Shown piece after piece: positions 60,862 to 64,000 of a stretch of DNA of 64,000 nt. The DNA is from Bartonella sp. MM73XJBT.G (GTDB taxonomy: Bacteria > Pseudomonadota > Alphaproteobacteria > Rhizobiales > Rhizobiaceae). The stretch spans positions 62,001-126,000 of the forward strand of contig NZ_JAQISW010000004.1 in assembly GCF_028618435.1 (NCBI RefSeq), written 5' to 3'. The translations under genes were made by a program, and so were the position numbers. The first letter of the stretch is position 1, and every line of letters starts with the position of its first letter. The notes beneath the pieces were generated by a model, which was not told the DNA's origin, made no database searches, and saw only the letters and a program-made list of their open reading frames with translations.

Positions 60862-61030
60862 ACTATTTGCACTGGCATTGATTTCTCAATGATAAGCAAT
60901 ATTCTGTTGTATGCAGAATACTGTTAGTGAGATTTCGATAAAAGAAAATTATAAAAAATATGATCATTAACAGTTATACGAAAATTGAATGAAAATGAAT
61001 CCAACTTTAAGACACATAATTTTAGTATGA
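60862..61030 (+). pseudogene. Second 3' remnant of an Hbp gene
   Basis: Aligned by eye to the 3' end of Hbp gene 3: TGGCATTGATTTCTCAATGA, AGCAATATTCTGTTGTATGC, AGAATACTGTTAGTGAGATT and then GAATCCAACTTTAAGACACA for GAATTCAATTACAAAACCAA. Translation gives GIDFSMISNILLYAEYC followed by stops, corresponding to GVDFAMTDNILLRAEYR. No 5' part remains. It shows that a further Hbp paralogue once lay between the FhaC-like gene and Hbp gene 4. Confidence 0.75.
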
Positions 61031-61109
61031 TTTAGTTGATAAATTTTTATTAAGTGCAAAATTAAATAGTTAAGAAGCCTTGTTTTCATAATTTCTTTAT
61101 TTTTTTGTG

Positions 61110-61130
61110 AGTGTGTCATTTTTGCTACAG
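61110..61130 (+). promoter_or_regulatory. Conserved upstream motif of Hbp gene 4
   Basis: Contains TGTGTCATTTTTGCTACAG, ending 56 bp before the ATG at 61187. Same motif as before Hbp genes 1-3. Confidence 0.65.
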
Positions 61131-61186
61131 ATCTTTCAAAAAAGATGCTCTATATACATTTCATTTTGGATATTTGGAGAGATTTT

Positions 61187-62851
61187 ATGAATACAAAACG
61201 TTTAATAACGGCATCTATTTTTTCTTTAATTTCAGCATCCACAGCGCTAGCTGCTGATGTACTGATTCCTCATCAGACAGCACCATCGACTCCTTCTTCT
61301 ACTATTGTTGCGCCCACTTTTTCATGGACGGGGCTTTATTTAGGTGTTCAGGCTGGTGGCTTTTCGAGCAAGGCTGATATGGCTCTTGTCGGTCAAGAAA
61401 AGAGTTTTCCACTGGATAAAGAGTTCTCTCCTAAACTTTCAGGTTTTGCTGGTGGTTTTTATGGAGGATCTAATATTGATCTAGGTGATAACTTTATTTT
61501 TGGCGTTGATACGGATTTAATGTTGTCTGGAAAAAAACACACAAAGACCATTACCATAAGTGCAGCTGATAACGTTATAGTAGAAAATGCAGTGGGAAGA
61601 TCCCGTAGATCAGCAGAAACTTCATCACAAACAACGCAGACACAAGAGCCAAAAGTCGTTTCAGGAAAAAACGCGGATTCAGGAACAACAACAATAGGGA
61701 CTCAAGCAGTAAAGTCTGCTGAGCCATCAAAACCCGCAACAGGAGCATCTACAGTGGGGGCACCTAACGCATTAGCTCAAACAACTTCCTCCAGCTCAGT
61801 GACAAAACCACAAGCCGGAACATCATCATTAACGCCATCATCTCCAGCAACACTTTCTTCTTCCCCAGTGAGAAGATCACAAACAGAATCAGTGTTAACG
61901 GGAACAAATAAATCAGCAGGTACAGGAGTATCAGGGCAGTTATCATCGTCTTCATCGGTAAAATCAGATACAGGAAGTCGGGCATCAAAAGTAGGGACAA
62001 GTGGAGCAGCTATGTCTGCAAAATCTGCAGAAGCAGGATCTGCTAGAGCGGTTGAAAAAGCGCCAGTCTCTTCTGTACCATCAACAAAATCAGAAACAAG
62101 TCAGCCAGCAGTAAAAGCATCTACATCAGGACAATCATCATTAGTAGCAAGAACAGTGCCGAGCGGAACTCTTGTACTCTCGAGATCAGGATCATCCAAT
62201 GGAACAGAGACAAAAACTTCCTCTGGAACAAGCGGAGCGCATGGAGCTCATCATAGTTCTTCCCATGGTAGTGGACATTTTAATCCGCATGGTGCGTCTC
62301 ACGCAGCTGGGCATGGCTCTAGCGCTAACCCACACGGTTCACATAGTGCTCATCCACATACTTCCCGTCCTCATGGAGTACAAAGTCAACAAGCAGTGGA
62401 TAAGAACGATACCAGCGTATATGGTATAGAGCAAATAAAAAAGATGGCTTCTGAACTTGGTTTTGAACAAGGAGATGAAGTTGAAACTTTAAATCATACT
62501 TTCAAGCAGAATTGGGGTGGTGCTACACGGGTACGTATTGGTTTTGCTGCTGATCGTTTTATGCCTTATCTTGCGGGTGGTATTGCTTATGGTCAGTTTC
62601 AAGACACTGTATCAGTATCTGTTAAGGATGAGGATGGAAGCGTTGTTTCTTCTAGGAACTTAACCGATGAAACTAAAACCATGATTGGTTACACTCTTGG
62701 TGGTGGCGTTGATTTCTCTGTGTTGGATAATGTGATTGTGCGTGCAGAATACCGTTACTCCGATTTTGGTAAAAAGAAATTTGCAAAGGAAAAATTTGAA
62801 ATTAACTACAAAACCAATGATTTTCGCGTTGGTGTAGCTTATAAATTCTAA
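61187..62851 (+). CDS. Long Hbp-family outer-membrane protein with Ser/Thr- and His-rich insert
   Basis: A 554-residue precursor, about twice the size of its neighbours. I choose the ATG at 61187 (MNTKRLITASIFSLISAS), with GAGAGA upstream, as it gives a signal peptide like the paralogues; the frame is open from 61145. The barrel start SWTGLYLGVQAGG and the whole C-terminal half (GATRVRIGFAADRFMPYLAGG to DFRVGVAYKF) are conserved. Between about residues 130 and 405 lies an insert rich in Ser, Thr, Ala and Gly with little predicted structure; its end (about 350-397) has 13 histidines in under 50 residues. The insert is at the place of a variable surface loop in the paralogues, so it is probably exposed and may bind heme or metal. 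Confidence 0.9.
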   Translation: MNTKRLITASIFSLISASTALAADVLIPHQTAPSTPSSTIVAPTFSWTGLYLGVQAGGFSSKADMALVGQEKSFPLDKEFSPKLSGFAGGFYGGSNIDLGDNFIFGVDTDLMLSGKKHTKTITISAADNVIVENAVGRSRRSAETSSQTTQTQEPKVVSGKNADSGTTTIGTQAVKSAEPSKPATGASTVGAPNALAQTTSSSSVTKPQAGTSSLTPSSPATLSSSPVRRSQTESVLTGTNKSAGTGVSGQLSSSSSVKSDTGSRASKVGTSGAAMSAKSAEAGSARAVEKAPVSSVPSTKSETSQPAVKASTSGQSSLVARTVPSGTLVLSRSGSSNGTETKTSSGTSGAHGAHHSSSHGSGHFNPHGASHAAGHGSSANPHGSHSAHPHTSRPHGVQSQQAVDKNDTSVYGIEQIKKMASELGFEQGDEVETLNHTFKQNWGGATRVRIGFAADRFMPYLAGGIAYGQFQDTVSVSVKDEDGSVVSSRNLTDETKTMIGYTLGGGVDFSVLDNVIVRAEYRYSDFGKKKFAKEKFEINYKTNDFRVGVAYKF

Positions 62852-62877
62852 TCTATTTTATAAGAGTAAATTTTAAA

Positions 62878-62912
62878 AGAGGCTCCACTATCGGTGGAGC
62901 CTTTATTTTTTT
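62878..62912 (+). terminator. Intrinsic terminator of Hbp gene 4
   Basis: A 9-bp stem AGGCTCCAC/GTGGAGCCT with a 5-nt loop, followed by TTATTTTTTT, about 28 bp after the stop. Confidence 0.88.
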
Positions 62913-63101
62913 AAGCTTATTTTTTTAGTTTCTTTTTTTGCAAATTTCATGATAAAGCCCATAAAGTGTGATGATATATTTTCTTGATCGCTGTTTAACG
63001 AATGATAAGCTCGGCTTTCCCTATAGATAAAAACCAGAGTTGCAGAGTTCAGGGAAGTTATGCAAAAATGAAATCGTAAAAGTGGACAGGAATATTTCAC
63101 A

Positions 63102-64000
63102 ATGACTGTGAAAAATGAAACAATAGATTATTCAAAAACTCTTTATCTCCCACAGACAAATTTCCCTATGCGTGCAGGGCTTCCGCAAAAAGAGCTTGAG
63201 TTAATGGCGCATTGGGAAAATATAGGGCTTTATGCACAATTGCGCCAACAAGCAAAAGATCGTCCATTTTATATTCTTCATGATGGCCCCCCTTATGCAA
63301 ATGGCCATATTCATATCGGGCATGCTTTAAACAAAGTTCTAAAGGATGTCGTTGTCCGTTCATTTCAAATGCGGGGATTTAATGCAAATTATGTCCCCGG
63401 TTGGGATTGCCATGGGCTTCCAATTGAATGGAAAATTGAAGAAAAATATCGCGCACAAGGGAAAAATAAGGACGAGGTTCCTCTTAATGAGTTTCGTCAA
63501 GAATGCCGTGAATTTGCACAACATTGGGTAACCATTCAAAGTGAAGAATTTAAACGCCTTGGTGTCGTGGGAGATTTTAAGGCGCCTTATACCACAATGG
63601 CTTTTCAAGCAGAAGCACGCATTGCGAGTGAATTGATAAAATTTGCGATGTCAGATCAGATTTATCGTGGTTCTAAGCCGGTGATGTGGTCTGTTGTGGA
63701 ACGTACAGCTTTGGCAGAGGCAGAGATTGAATATCATGATCATGAATCAGAGATGATTTGGGTTAAGTTTCCGATTTTTGAAGCAAGCTCTGATGATTTA
63801 TATGGTGCTTATGTCGTTATTTGGACAACAACACCATGGACAATTCCAGGCAATCGCGCCGTGAGTTATTCTTCGCAAATTTCTTATGGTCTTTACGAAG
63901 TTGAAAGTGCTGAAAATGATTTTGGTCCTCAAGTGGGAGAAAAGCTTCTCTTTGCAGACGCTCTAGCCATGAGCTGTGCAGAAAAAGCCAAACTTGTTTT
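63102..64000 (+). CDS. ileS: Isoleucyl-tRNA synthetase, 3' end cut by window edge
   Basis: IleS charges tRNA-Ile and edits valine. The first 299 residues are visible from the ATG at 63102 (MTVKNETIDYSKTLYLP). The class I HIGH motif is in PYANGHIHIGHALNK (HIGH at 71-74), followed by VPGWDCHGLPIEWKIEEKY. The window ends inside the CP1 editing domain, where VIWTTTPWTIPGNRAVSY is recognisable. The family is usually about 940-970 residues. It follows Hbp gene 4 with its own terminator between, so it has a separate promoter in 62913-63101. Confidence 0.97.
   Translation, partial: MTVKNETIDYSKTLYLPQTNFPMRAGLPQKELELMAHWENIGLYAQLRQQAKDRPFYILHDGPPYANGHIHIGHALNKVLKDVVVRSFQMRGFNANYVPGWDCHGLPIEWKIEEKYRAQGKNKDEVPLNEFRQECREFAQHWVTIQSEEFKRLGVVGDFKAPYTTMAFQAEARIASELIKFAMSDQIYRGSKPVMWSVVERTALAEAEIEYHDHESEMIWVKFPIFEASSDDLYGAYVVIWTTTPWTIPGNRAVSYSSQISYGLYEVESAENDFGPQVGEKLLFADALAMSCAEKAKLV

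Overview
The window looks like a chromosomal segment of a Bartonella species (Alphaproteobacteria, Hyphomicrobiales). The evidence is the AT-rich sequence, the rhizobial-type gene order (rimP-nusA-ylxR-infB-rbfA-truB; lnt-phrR-metK-trmB; tsaB-rimI-miaB-phoH-ybeY-corC; ffs-dnaX-ybaB-recR), and a cluster of Omp25/Omp31-like outer-membrane proteins of the hemin-binding protein (Hbp) type next to ileS. The species cannot be fixed from the sequence alone.

Layout. 1-7.9 kb: coaA (cut by the left edge), an asparaginase, hslVU, an rsmC-like methyltransferase, pnp and rpsO. 8.2-9.8 kb: an MFS transporter on the + strand, sitting between rpsO and truB. 10.2-17.2 kb: the minus-strand translation/transcription operon rimP-nusA-ylxR-infB-rbfA-truB. 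17.4-27.1 kb: a long minus-strand run of RNA-modification and envelope genes (trmB, metK, phrR-like regulator, lnt, corC, ybeY, phoH, miaB, rimI, tsaB). 27.8-32.1 kb: yeiH-like permease, recR, ybaB, dnaX and the SRP RNA gene ffs. 32.6-35.8 kb: a small exported protein, pheA, kdsB and a membrane-anchored cytochrome c. 37.1-44.5 kb: a ThiF/MoeB-like E1 enzyme, gshB and the complete pstSCAB-phoU phosphate operon. 45-50.6 kb: a SleB-type lipoprotein hydrolase, an M29 aminopeptidase, mutM, an M20 peptidase and a short RNase D.

From 50.6 kb to 63 kb the window changes character. Long low-coding stretches hold decayed sequence around four intact Hbp/porin genes. Each intact gene has a conserved 19-21 bp motif 54-67 bp upstream of its start and its own rho-independent terminator. 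Two further Hbp genes survive only as 3' fragments. A two-partner-secretion transporter (FhaC/ShlB type) is a pseudogene carrying an in-frame amber stop, a frameshift and an inserted repeat. That repeat carries the 5' end of a phage-type tyrosine integrase gene and occurs three times in the window (near 36.3, 51.1 and 60.5 kb), every copy decayed. The fourth Hbp paralogue is about twice the normal length because a Ser/Thr/Ala-rich segment ending in a dense histidine-rich stretch sits in one loop of its barrel.

The housekeeping blocks are ordinary and tightly packed, with many 4-nt ATGA overlaps. The points worth a second look are the Hbp cluster (shared motif, His-rich loop, birth-and-death remnants), the dispersed integrase-derived repeat, and a decayed partial copy of the ThiF/MoeB gene beside the intact one.
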